NCBI GenBank assembly: GCA_016288705.1
Contig: JAEELB010000217.1
Span: 1 to 36,899, forward strand
Direction of reading: 5' to 3'
DNA from: Lachnospiraceae bacterium
GTDB taxonomy: Bacteria > Bacillota > Clostridia > Lachnospirales > Lachnospiraceae
DNA: 36,899 bases
The translations under genes and the position numbers were made by a program. The notes under the pieces were generated by a model that saw only the letters and a program-made list of their open reading frames with translations, was not told where the DNA came from and searched no databases. Positions 8,422 through 16,683 of this stretch are shown here, in pieces (positions within the stretch are counted from its first letter, which is position 1; each line of letters starts with the position of its first letter).

Positions 8422-9489
8422 ATGGATGACGTAGTCATAATGATCCCGTGCCTGAACCCGGACGACAAGTTCATAACTCACTTAAACAATCTGAAGAACG
8501 CCGGCTACAGCCGGATCGTGGTGATAGACGACGGAAGTTCCGAAGCGTACAGGCATTATTTTGACACGGCGGTAAATGAGTACGGCTGCGATCTTGTGAG
8601 GCACAATATCAATCTCGGTCAGGGCCGGGCCTACAAATCCGGCTTCAATTTCTACATGGGGAAGTATTCCCGGGACACCCTGGGAGTGATCCAGTGCGAC
8701 TGCGACGGGCAGCACGACATAGAAGACATAAATAAATGCGCCGAGCTTCTCAGGCAGAATCCGGAAAAGTTCATTCTGGGCGAGAGGACCTTTGACGACC
8801 GCAGCATCCCCTTCAGGAGCCGTTTCGGAAATATCTGCACCTCGCTGGTGTTCAAGCTCTTCTGCGGTCTGGATATCAGGGACACCCAGACAGGGCTTAA
8901 GGGCATACCCTCATGGTTCATCCCGGTCCTCATGGAGACCCCGGGAGAGCGCTTTGAATACGCTTCAAGCTGTCTCCTGGAGACCAGAAAGGAAGGGGTG
9001 GAGATCCTTAAATTCCCCATAAAGACCATCTATCTCAACGGAAACGAGACCTCCCACTTCAATCCTCTCAGGGACTCCATCAGGATATACTCACTCATTT
9101 TCAAGTACCTGATGTCCTCTCTTTCGGCGTTTATCATCGATATTGCGGCCTTCAGCATTTTCCTCACGATCTTCGGGAGCCTGATCCCGGAGCGGAGCAT
9201 AATCTGGGCCACCTACGCCGCAAAGGTGATCTCCTGCACCTACACCTATTTCGTAAATAAGAACCTGGTATTTTCAAACCAGCAGGGCGCCTTACTCACC
9301 ACTTCCGTGAAGTTCGTGATACTGTGCGTCCTCCAGTCCACCTGCTCCGGGTTCCTGACGGAAGCCTTTGTGAACGCATCGGGCTGGAATCCGGTCCTCT
9401 GCAAGATAATCGTGGATACGCTCCTGTTCTTCGTGAGTTTCCAGATACAGAACAGGTGGGTGTTCAAAAACAGGAGGAAACAGTCTTGA
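8422..9489 (+). CDS. GT2 (DPM1-type) glycosyltransferase fused to a GtrA membrane domain
   Basis: The product has 355 residues. Residues 1-220 form a GT2 domain of the dolichyl-phosphate-mannose-synthase type (VIMIPCLNPDD, IVVIDDGSS, NLGQGRAYKSGF, CDCDGQHDIEDI with the DXD motif, and DTQTGLKGIP). From about residue 228 four membrane helices match GtrA, including CTYTYFVNKNLVF and the closing FQIQNRWVFKN motif. Such fusions charge a polyprenyl phosphate with a sugar and help move it across the membrane. It would therefore supply lipid-linked sugar to membrane glycosyltransferases such as those at 6248, 17937 or 22488. It is the first gene of the second operon. Confidence 0.88.
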   Translation: MDDVVIMIPCLNPDDKFITHLNNLKNAGYSRIVVIDDGSSEAYRHYFDTAVNEYGCDLVRHNINLGQGRAYKSGFNFYMGKYSRDTLGVIQCDCDGQHDIEDINKCAELLRQNPEKFILGERTFDDRSIPFRSRFGNICTSLVFKLFCGLDIRDTQTGLKGIPSWFIPVLMETPGERFEYASSCLLETRKEGVEILKFPIKTIYLNGNETSHFNPLRDSIRIYSLIFKYLMSSLSAFIIDIAAFSIFLTIFGSLIPERSIIWATYAAKVISCTYTYFVNKNLVFSNQQGALLTTSVKFVILCVLQSTCSGFLTEAFVNASGWNPVLCKIIVDTLLFFVSFQIQNRWVFKNRRKQS

Positions 9490-10496
9490 AGGACAGCATA
9501 AAGCTTTCATTTCTGGATACATACAAGGAATACAACAAGGACGACAATATCATCGTAAATACCCTGAGAAGGATCGCCGATGTGGAGTGGAGCGATTCTC
9601 CAGACTACATCCTGTACTCGGTCTTTTCCGACGATAATCTTCTGGCGGACCTCTTTGCCGTCAGGATATTCTATACCGGGGAAAACCTGGCGCCGGACTT
9701 TAACCTCTGTGATTACGCCATAGCAAGCGAGAAGATCTCCTTCGGAGACCGTTATTTCAGGCTCCCTTTCTATTACAGGGGTGAGAAGCGCTGCCGGCTT
9801 ATGGAGAACAGGGCGGAACGGATCGCAAAAAACCCGGAAGGCGTTGATTTTACGGACAGAAAGTTCTGCAATTTCATTTATTCAAACGGTTCCGCAAACC
9901 ATATAAGGGAGGATTTCTTTCACTATCTGAGTGAAAACTACAGGCAGGTCGATTCCGGCGGCCAATATCTGAACAATATCGGAGGGCCCTGCAGGGAGAA
10001 GTTCTCTTTCCAAAAGCAGTACAAGTTCACCATCGCTTTCGAGAACACTTCCCATCCGGGTTATACCACCGAAAAGATAGTGGACGCCTTTGCCGCGGAT
10101 ACCATTCCGGTCTACTGGGGAGATCCCTGCATTGCGGAGACCTTTGACCCCGGATCCTTCATCCTGGTGAAGGGTGAAGAGGATTTTCCGGAGGCTCTGG
10201 AGAAGATAAAGAGGCTGGACCGGGATCCGGCGGCCTATATGGAGATGCTCGGAAAGAATCCTCTCCTGCGGGAAGAGGACAGATACGACGAGACGGTGAG
10301 GAGACTGGAGGATTTCCTGAGAAACATCCTGTCCCAGCCGAAGGAAAAGGCCTACCGGAGAAACATGGAATACTGGGGAAAGATCTACCGGGAACGGCAG
10401 GTGGCCTACGCAAAGGCTCTCAGGTTCAAGAAAAAGTATGTGAACCCCGTGAGCGGAGTCGTCAGGAAAGTGATCCCCAAAAGGAACGGGAAATAA
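9486..10496 (+). CDS. alpha-1,3-fucosyltransferase-like protein (GT10)
   Basis: The product is 336 residues if translation begins at TTG 9486. This start overlaps the preceding TGA as TTGA and has AGGAGG at 9472-9477, eight bases upstream. The longer frame from 9324 runs through the upstream gene and lacks support. The GT10 signature is clear at about residues 185-205: FTIAFENTSHPGYTTEKI, followed by a VYWGDP strand. GT10 enzymes use GDP-fucose or a related GDP-sugar to modify surface glycans. The C-terminal tail is basic, suggesting membrane contact. No GDP-fucose synthesis genes are in the window. Confidence 0.87.
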   Translation: MKDSIKLSFLDTYKEYNKDDNIIVNTLRRIADVEWSDSPDYILYSVFSDDNLLADLFAVRIFYTGENLAPDFNLCDYAIASEKISFGDRYFRLPFYYRGEKRCRLMENRAERIAKNPEGVDFTDRKFCNFIYSNGSANHIREDFFHYLSENYRQVDSGGQYLNNIGGPCREKFSFQKQYKFTIAFENTSHPGYTTEKIVDAFAADTIPVYWGDPCIAETFDPGSFILVKGEEDFPEALEKIKRLDRDPAAYMEMLGKNPLLREEDRYDETVRRLEDFLRNILSQPKEKAYRRNMEYWGKIYRERQVAYAKALRFKKKYVNPVSGVVRKVIPKRNGK

Positions 10497-10502
10497 GAGC
10501 GG

Positions 10503-11486
10503 ATGAAGGTATCGGTGATAGTTCCGGTCTATAACGTCAGGGATTATCTGGACAGATGCGTGGAGAGCATATTGTCCCAGACCATTAAGGATCTTGAACT
10601 GATCCTGGTGGACGACGGTTCCACGGACGGCTCCGGAAGGATGTGCGACTCATATTCCGATGAGAGGATCAGAGTAGTCCACAAGGAAAACGGAGGCCTG
10701 TCTTCCGCCAGAAATGCGGGCCTGGATATCTGCTCCGGAGAGCGGATAATGTTTGTGGACAGCGACGATCTTATTTCCCCATACTGCCTTGAGATAATGA
10801 CCCTTGCCACGGAAAAGACCGGGGCAGACCTGGTGCAGTGCGGCAACGACAGGGTGCGGGGGAGAGAAGCCGTTACGGAAGCGGGAACCGGAGATGTCCG
10901 CGGCCCCGTTTCGGGTGAAAACTCCGAGATACTGTCCGGCAGGGACTGGCTCCTTCGGAAAGACTTTAAGGTGATGGCCTGGGGGAAGCTGTACAGGTCG
11001 GAACTCTTCAGGGATATCCGTTTTCCCGAAGGCAGGTACAATGAGGATTACGCCATCATGTACAGGCTGGTCTACCCTCTGGAGAGGGTGGCTCTTGTTG
11101 ATGAATGCCTCTATCACTACACTGTGAGGGAAGACTCCATAACGGGAGCGTTTTCGGAGAAACTCCTGGACCAGCTTGATTTTATGGATGAAAAGCTTGC
11201 TTTTTACAGGGATAATAATGAGAAACAGCTTTATGACAACGCCCTCAGGGAAAAGGCCTATTACATCCTGACCTGTTACCACAGCGCCCTGCCGGTCTAC
11301 GGCAGATCTTCGGAGATCTGCCGCGGCCTAAAGGATAAATATCTGGATATTTATCCTGAGGTCAGAAAACTGGACAATATCCCGGCCAGGAACAAGCTGT
11401 CGCTGTCTCTGGCCAGGTTAAGGCCGGAAGCCTGGGTCGGGATCGGAAGGCTTGCAGACAAGGTAAGGGGGAGAGGCAGGTGCTGA
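10503..11486 (+). CDS. GT2 family glycosyltransferase
   Basis: The product has 327 residues with a standard GT2 start, VSVIVPVYNVRDYLDRCVES. The nucleotide-binding LILVDDGSTDGSG, the GLSSARNAGLD block and the FVDSDDLI metal site (about residues 83-90) are all present. After a variable middle, the AWGKLYRSELF and NEDYAIMYRL motifs mark the acceptor-side half seen in capsule and teichoic-acid glycosyltransferases. It lies seven bases after the GT10 gene, with a weak GAGCGG ribosome site. The last 60 residues are helical and basic. The transferred sugar cannot be told from sequence. Confidence 0.85.
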   Translation: MKVSVIVPVYNVRDYLDRCVESILSQTIKDLELILVDDGSTDGSGRMCDSYSDERIRVVHKENGGLSSARNAGLDICSGERIMFVDSDDLISPYCLEIMTLATEKTGADLVQCGNDRVRGREAVTEAGTGDVRGPVSGENSEILSGRDWLLRKDFKVMAWGKLYRSELFRDIRFPEGRYNEDYAIMYRLVYPLERVALVDECLYHYTVREDSITGAFSEKLLDQLDFMDEKLAFYRDNNEKQLYDNALREKAYYILTCYHSALPVYGRSSEICRGLKDKYLDIYPEVRKLDNIPARNKLSLSLARLRPEAWVGIGRLADKVRGRGRC

Positions 11487-11532
11487 TAGATCGGTTTCTT
11501 TTGGGCTGCTGTCTCCCGGGGTCGGGCAGACT

Positions 11533-12786
11533 GTGAAGATAGTACACGTAACCGAATCCAGCGCCACCACCGCGCCTCTCAGGATCAGCGAGGCGGTGGA
11601 GAGAATGGGCGCGGAAAGCGTCGTCCTGGTGCATGACGCGGTGAGAGGCTTCGGCAGCAGGGCCAGAGTGGCAGCGCGGCCGGGGTTTGTTGAAAGACGC
11701 CTCGACGTTCTGAGACATGACAGGCAGAGAAAGCTCCTTGCCGGATACCCGGAAAGAGATCCGGTCCTGTTCTCTCCGGGACTGTCGGGTATCGATATAA
11801 GCCGTGATCCGGAGGTGATGTCTTCGGATATAGTGAACCTCCACTGGGTGTGCATGGGATATCTGAGACCCGAGAGCATCGCGAAGCTTCTGGACTCCGG
11901 GAAGAAGGTGGTCTGGACCATGCATGACTTGTGGCCGGTCTCCGGCGGCTGTCACTATGGCTGCGACAGGTTTGAGGATAAATGCGGAGCATGTCCGGTG
12001 CTCCATTCGGATGATGTGAACGACATTTCCGCAGCTCTTATCAAAAAGAAGGTCAGGCTCTGGAGGGGGAGGGGGATAGTCACGGTTTCCCCCAGCAGAT
12101 GGCTTCAGTCGGGAGCCGACAGGAGCGCTGTCTTTTCCGGCGGCAGGAACGAGTACATTCCAAACCCCATAGATACGGAGGTCTTCGGGATGAAGGATGA
12201 GGCTGAAGAGGGTTCCCGTAAGGACGGTCCCTTCAGGGTGCTCTTCGGGGCATCGGACACTGCTTCACCCTACAAGGGATTTGAATACTTTGAAAAGCTC
12301 CTCATGATGATCTCGGAAAGGGATCCGGGGATCGCCGAAAGACTGCAGGTCGTGACCTTTGGAAGGGGAGAGCCGGACTCTGCCGCCATCGGAAGGTTCC
12401 GTCACGAGGCTGCGGGCTTTCTGGATACCGAGGAAAAAATGGCCGCTCTGTACCGCAGCGCCGATATTCTGGTGGCGCCTTCCGTTGAGGACAATTTTCC
12501 CGGCACGGTCCTTGAGTCCATGGCTTCGGGCACTCCCGTTCTCGGCTTTGACACCGGCGGCATACCCGATATGGTGGACAGCGGGGTCAACGGTTTTATT
12601 GCCGGAAAAGGGGATGCAGAGGGACTGTACACGGGCTTTAAATGGCTGTATGAGAACAGACAGGGAAACGGCGCCGGGATCGCCGCAAGGAGGAAGGTCC
12701 TGGAAAACTATACCATGGAAAAGGTGGGGCAGCGGTACATGGATCTGTATAACGATATCATGGGAGGCAGGGAGACTGCGAAATGA
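11533..12786 (+). CDS. GT4 family glycosyltransferase (WcaC-like)
   Basis: The product has 417 residues with a GTG start. The N-terminal Rossmann half opens with MKIVHVTESSATTAPLR and contains VNLHWVCMGYL and the block VVWTMHDLWPVSGGCHYGCD, whose four cysteines (GGCHYGC, then KCGAC) are typical of colanic-acid-type GT4 enzymes and could bind zinc. The C-terminal half has the GT4 donor site PSVEDNFPGTVLESMASGTP and GGIPDMVDSG. It is a cytosolic or membrane-associated retaining enzyme. Its stop overlaps the next start by ATGA. The 46-base gap before it shows no clear promoter. Confidence 0.85.
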   Translation: MKIVHVTESSATTAPLRISEAVERMGAESVVLVHDAVRGFGSRARVAARPGFVERRLDVLRHDRQRKLLAGYPERDPVLFSPGLSGIDISRDPEVMSSDIVNLHWVCMGYLRPESIAKLLDSGKKVVWTMHDLWPVSGGCHYGCDRFEDKCGACPVLHSDDVNDISAALIKKKVRLWRGRGIVTVSPSRWLQSGADRSAVFSGGRNEYIPNPIDTEVFGMKDEAEEGSRKDGPFRVLFGASDTASPYKGFEYFEKLLMMISERDPGIAERLQVVTFGRGEPDSAAIGRFRHEAAGFLDTEEKMAALYRSADILVAPSVEDNFPGTVLESMASGTPVLGFDTGGIPDMVDSGVNGFIAGKGDAEGLYTGFKWLYENRQGNGAGIAARRKVLENYTMEKVGQRYMDLYNDIMGGRETAK

Positions 12787-13616
12787 AGGGGCTTATCCGG
12801 CTGATACCCATTGGCGGACTTGCCAACAGGATGAGGGTCATTGCCTCCACCGCAAAAATGACCGCGGAAAACGGGGGCACCATGTCTGTCATCTGGAACA
12901 TCAACGACTGGCTCGGATGCGGGAGCAGAGAGCTCTTTACCCTGAAAGGCTACGAGATAAGGGACAGAAATGACCGCGGGATCGCCCACCTGAGAAACCG
13001 GATCGGTTCCCGGACTTATTTTCTGAGGGGCGTAAGGTATTACGGAAACGAGAGTATCTACAGGTACACTGTGGGCATTCCCGAAGAGGACTACAGGAAA
13101 AACCTGACGGAGATCATGGCCTATGACGGGGATATGTGCTTTGAGACCGACGCCGGATTTTACTGGGGAAGGGACTGGAGCATTTTTGAGTGGGACCGGG
13201 AAATAACCGCCGGATCCGAAGCGATCATTGAGAAACTGGGTGGAAAGGGGCATTACGTTTCCATGCATATCAGGAGGACGGACCACCTTCAGGCGGCAAA
13301 GGACAGCCCTGATTCGGTTTTTATTGACAGACTGGATATGATCTTCGAAAGAGACGGGGACCGGAAAGTGTTTCTTGCAACGGATTCTCCGGAACTTGAA
13401 AAGAGGCTTATGGACAGGTACGGAAGGGACAGGATCATTTCCGGCGGAGAAAAGCCCCTGGGGAGAGGCTCTGCCGCTGGGATAAAGGCTGCCGCCGTCG
13501 ATCTCCTCTGCCTTTCCGGAGGCTGCGAGATATACGGCTCTGCCGGAAGCTCCTTTGCGGATACCGCCGCCCACCTCGGAGGGGGTAAGTGCATAACCCT
13601 GAGGGCAGGCTCATGA
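12783..13616 (+). CDS. fucosyltransferase-superfamily protein (NodZ/GT11-like)
   Basis: The product has 277 residues. It opens with IPIGGLANRMRVI, which matches the GGLxNxM donor-site start of GT11/GT23-type fucosyltransferases. At about residue 160 it carries VSMHIRRTDH, the HxRR(G/T)D motif whose arginine contacts GDP-fucose in that superfamily. A C-terminal YGSAGSSFADTAAHLGG block matches the third conserved motif. It is therefore probably a GDP-fucose-dependent transferase, although GDP-related sugars are possible. It overlaps the genes on both sides by ATGA, inside the same operon as the GT10 enzyme. Confidence 0.72.
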   Translation: MKGLIRLIPIGGLANRMRVIASTAKMTAENGGTMSVIWNINDWLGCGSRELFTLKGYEIRDRNDRGIAHLRNRIGSRTYFLRGVRYYGNESIYRYTVGIPEEDYRKNLTEIMAYDGDMCFETDAGFYWGRDWSIFEWDREITAGSEAIIEKLGGKGHYVSMHIRRTDHLQAAKDSPDSVFIDRLDMIFERDGDRKVFLATDSPELEKRLMDRYGRDRIISGGEKPLGRGSAAGIKAAAVDLLCLSGGCEIYGSAGSSFADTAAHLGGGKCITLRAGS

Positions 13617-14764
13617 AGATACTGTTCATTACCCATTACCCGGAGATGGGAGGGGCGAACATAGCCATGTTCAGCCTTATCAGAGGGCTCATGGAGCGCG
13701 GGCATACGGCGGGGATAGTGTTTCCGAAGGACGGTCCTGCCACAGCGAAGGCGGAGTCCCTGGGGATAAAGACCCGCATCATCAGGAACATACAATGGGC
13801 GGGCCCCATGGAGAGGGATCTCAGGTTCTGGCTGAGGCTCATAAGGATAAGCCTTGTGAACCTGAAGGCTCTCGGGGAACTGAAGTCATATATCCGGGAG
13901 GAGGGCTACGACCTGATACACACAAATACGAGCCTTCCCTACATCGGCGCCATCGCCGCAAGGCAGCTGGGGATCCCGCATGTCTGGCACATAAGGGAGC
14001 TTTTGCACAATTACGGCTTTGATTATATGTTCGGAAAAAAGTACGCCCGGAGGATATACGGATACTCGGACGCCATCATAACCATCAGTGAAAGAGTAAA
14101 GAGAGAGTTTGTCTCGGCTGCGGGGAGTCACCGGGGGCTCCGGGTGGTGTACGACGGCACCGAGGATATTCCTCTTCCCGAAAGGGAATACAGGCCGGGA
14201 GGGCGGCTGAGAGTGCTTTACGCCGGGGGCTACGCAGTATCAAAGGGCGTATGGGATATGATGAAGGCTGCCCTCATCCTGAGAGAAAGAGGGTATTCGG
14301 ACAAGATCACCATCTCGGCGAACCTGAATGAAAAGATCCTGCCCGGAGACATAAAAGAGTTTTATTTCGGTAATTCCCTGGACGGCGTCATAGACAGGGT
14401 GGAACGCTACGGAGACATGAGAGAGGAAAGGATGACCCGGGATATGGCCCTGATGAGTTCCACGGATGAAGCCTTCGGCCTCGTGACCATAGAGGCTATG
14501 CGTGACGGGCTTTTGGTGACGGGGGCAGATACGGGAGCGACCCCGGAGATAATAGAGGATGGAGTGACCGGCCTCCTTTACGGACAGGGCGATCCGGAAA
14601 GCCTGGCGGACAGACTCATCTGGGCGTATGAACATCCTTCGGAGTGCGTGACCATAATCCGTAACGGAAGACGCGCTTTTGAGGAACGGTTCACGGAGGA
14701 TGTGAACTGCGGGAATATATGTGAAGTGTACGAAGATGTTTTGAAATACAGGAGTCGGACATGA
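13613..14764 (+). CDS. GT4 family glycosyltransferase
   Basis: The product has 383 residues from ATG 13613, which overlaps the preceding TGA as ATGA; a longer frame from 13589 has no ribosome site. The protein starts MKILFITHYPEMGGANIAM, followed by YDLIHTNTSLPYIGAIAA and HVWHIRELLHNYG in the acceptor half. The donor half holds LRVLYAGGYAVSKGVWDM and the E-x7-E motif in TDEAFGLVTIEAM, then TGATPEIIEDGVTG. These mark a retaining GT-B enzyme acting in the cytoplasm. It sits between the fucosyltransferase-like gene and the dehydrogenase. Confidence 0.87.
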   Translation: MKILFITHYPEMGGANIAMFSLIRGLMERGHTAGIVFPKDGPATAKAESLGIKTRIIRNIQWAGPMERDLRFWLRLIRISLVNLKALGELKSYIREEGYDLIHTNTSLPYIGAIAARQLGIPHVWHIRELLHNYGFDYMFGKKYARRIYGYSDAIITISERVKREFVSAAGSHRGLRVVYDGTEDIPLPEREYRPGGRLRVLYAGGYAVSKGVWDMMKAALILRERGYSDKITISANLNEKILPGDIKEFYFGNSLDGVIDRVERYGDMREERMTRDMALMSSTDEAFGLVTIEAMRDGLLVTGADTGATPEIIEDGVTGLLYGQGDPESLADRLIWAYEHPSECVTIIRNGRRAFEERFTEDVNCGNICEVYEDVLKYRSRT

Positions 14765-15564
14765 AGATCGGTTTTATCGGTTACGGTGATGCGGCGTCAG
14801 GCCTATGCCGCGGGCTCTCCACCGAGAGCGGAGCGGAACTTGTGATCTACGGCAGGGATCACGAAAAGACACTGGCGAGGACAAAGGAGCTTGAACCCTT
14901 TGAAGGATTTTCGGTGGTTCGGGAGCTTAGAGAATTATTGGAGGTCTGCAGCGTTGTGTGCGTTACGGTCCCCTGCAGCGCTGACGACGAGGTCTTTTCC
15001 CGCATAGCGGATACGGGGATCCGTCCCGGCGTGATCTATGCGGACATGTGTTCCGCTTCTCCCGAACAAAAGAAAAAGAATGCTGCGATGATAGAGGGGG
15101 AAGGCGGACTTTTTGCAGATGTATCAATAATGGATGCGGTGCGAAAGATCCTTCACAGGACTCCGCTTCTGGTGAGCGGAGGCGGGGCCGAAAGATTCCG
15201 GGAGATAATGTCGGCATATCATATGGATGTGGCATACGCCGGACCCGAACCCGGGAGAGCGGCGCTGGTAAAGCTCTGCAGGAGCGTTTTTCTGAAGGGC
15301 ATCATCGCCCTTGCCATAGAGACCGAAGAGGTGAGCCGCCATTACGGAGTATATGACGAGGTATTCGACTCCATCGCCGTGTCCTGGGACACAAATAAGT
15401 TCATGGATTATATGCCCAAGCAGATAAAAGGGATGAAACAGCACTGCGTCAGGATGAAGGCGGAAACCGAAGAGTGCCTGGCCACCGAAGAAGCCGCAGG
15501 TCTCCCGGGGCACCTGGCAAAGGGGACCATAGAGCTTCTCGGGGATCTGGAAAACAGCTTGTGA
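14761..15564 (+). CDS. NAD(P)-dependent oxidoreductase, 6-phosphogluconate/beta-hydroxyacid dehydrogenase-like
   Basis: The product has 267 residues. The Rossmann start MKIGFIGYGDAASGL gives the GxGxxxxG dinucleotide site. VCVTVPCSADDEVF and VIYADMCSASPEQ follow as in the 6PGDH/beta-hydroxyacid dehydrogenase NAD domain. The C-terminal helical half resembles DUF1932, with the likely catalytic lysine K171 in ALVKLCRSVFLKG. These enzymes oxidise or reduce a 3-hydroxy acid. It overlaps the GT4 gene by ATGA and lies 12 bases before the aldolase-like gene. It probably works on a product or precursor of that enzyme rather than in central metabolism. Confidence 0.78.
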   Translation: MKIGFIGYGDAASGLCRGLSTESGAELVIYGRDHEKTLARTKELEPFEGFSVVRELRELLEVCSVVCVTVPCSADDEVFSRIADTGIRPGVIYADMCSASPEQKKKNAAMIEGEGGLFADVSIMDAVRKILHRTPLLVSGGGAERFREIMSAYHMDVAYAGPEPGRAALVKLCRSVFLKGIIALAIETEEVSRHYGVYDEVFDSIAVSWDTNKFMDYMPKQIKGMKQHCVRMKAETEECLATEEAAGLPGHLAKGTIELLGDLENSL

Positions 15565-15576
15565 GAGGAAGAAAAA

Positions 15577-16620
15577 ATGCCTGAATATACCATAATGGAT
15601 GTGACGTTGAGGGACGGAAGCTACGCCGTGAACTTCCAGTTCTCCCTTGCCCAGCAGAGACTGATAACCACGGGTCTTGAGGAACTGGGGATAAGATACG
15701 TGGAGATAGGACACGGTCAGGGACTGGGCGCCAGTTCTCCCGAAAACGGCATCGCCCTCCACACGGACGAGGAATACCTGGAGACCGCGGAAAAGTCGCT
15801 TAAAACCGCAAAGTACGGCACCTTCTGCATCCCCGGCATAGCCTCCGTTTCTGATGTGGAGAAGGCGTCCCGCTACGGAGTCAGTTTCATCCGTTTCGGC
15901 ACGAACGTCACGGATGTCCGGAATTCTGAACCCTTTATAAAAAAAGCGCTGGAACTGAAGATCACCCCCATGGCCAATCTGATGAAGTCCTACGCCGTGA
16001 CCCCGGAGGAATTTGCGGACTGCGTGGCGCTTGCGGAAAGCTTCGGGGCGGAGTGCGTATATCTGGTGGATTCCGCCGGCTGCATGACTCCCGACGACAT
16101 ACGCCGCTGCTATGAGGCCGTGAGGAAGGTGAGCAGCGTTAAACTGGGATTTCACGGCCATGACAATCTGGGCCTCGCCCTCTGGAACAGCTTTGCGGCC
16201 ATAGACGCCGGCTTTGAGATGATCGACTGCTCGCTTCAGGGAATAGGGAGAAGCTCCGGAAATACTCCCCTTGAACTTATGTGCATCAACGCCCGCAAGA
16301 TGGGCTATGACATGGACATCGACATAAAGAAACTCCTGAACCTGGGGAAAAAATACGTGTATCCTCTCTGCCGCAAGCACAACAGCATCGATATCATGTG
16401 CGGCGTAGCGGGAATGCATACGGGATTCCTGGGTTCCGTCAGAAAGGTATCGGGGGAATACGGCGTGAATCCTCTGAGCCTCATCGAAAAATATTCCGAA
16501 TACAACCGGATCAAAATGGAGCCCGAAAAGCTTGAAGAGATAGCAAAGACTCTCCCTCAGGATGAGGAGAGCCTTGTGATAGCGGACTTTAACGGCTATT
16601 TCGGACACGGACAGTACTGA
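15577..16620 (+). CDS. DRE-TIM aldolase/HMG-CoA lyase-like enzyme
   Basis: The product has 347 residues. It opens DVTLRDGSYAVNFQF, the signature of DRE-TIM metalloenzymes, and carries HGQGLGASSPENG as in 4-hydroxy-2-oxovalerate aldolases. R12, D13, H193 and H195 (GFHGHDN) align with the arginine and metal ligands of the DmpG family. The histidine that serves as base in DmpG (RDGxH) is replaced here by Y16. This matches the RDGGY subgroup found in polysaccharide clusters, so a true oxovalerate aldolase is unlikely. It may condense or cleave a 2-oxo acid to make a glycan substituent. The ribosome site GAGAGGAAG precedes ATG 15577. Confidence 0.75.
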   Translation: MPEYTIMDVTLRDGSYAVNFQFSLAQQRLITTGLEELGIRYVEIGHGQGLGASSPENGIALHTDEEYLETAEKSLKTAKYGTFCIPGIASVSDVEKASRYGVSFIRFGTNVTDVRNSEPFIKKALELKITPMANLMKSYAVTPEEFADCVALAESFGAECVYLVDSAGCMTPDDIRRCYEAVRKVSSVKLGFHGHDNLGLALWNSFAAIDAGFEMIDCSLQGIGRSSGNTPLELMCINARKMGYDMDIDIKKLLNLGKKYVYPLCRKHNSIDIMCGVAGMHTGFLGSVRKVSGEYGVNPLSLIEKYSEYNRIKMEPEKLEEIAKTLPQDEESLVIADFNGYFGHGQY

Positions 16621-16648
16621 TACTTTCACCGGACCGCATTTTGAAACC

Positions 16649-16670
16649 GGCCGGAAATAAGTTCCCGGCC
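16649..16670. terminator. possible bidirectional terminator hairpin
   Basis: GGCCGGAA (16649-16656) pairs with TTCCCGGCC (16662-16670) around a 5-base loop, with one bulged base. It lies in the 63-base gap between two convergent genes. There is no clear T-run on the plus strand; on the minus strand a weak TTTCAAAAT follows. Termination is suggested mainly by position. Confidence 0.4.
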
Positions 16671-16683
16671 CCAATGCCGGCGA

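Noticed and set aside
15124..16674. 516-codon open frame on the minus strand
   Set aside because: It lies antisense to the dehydrogenase and aldolase-like genes, whose motifs are clear. The protein has no recognisable domain; long antisense frames are common in GC-rich DNA.
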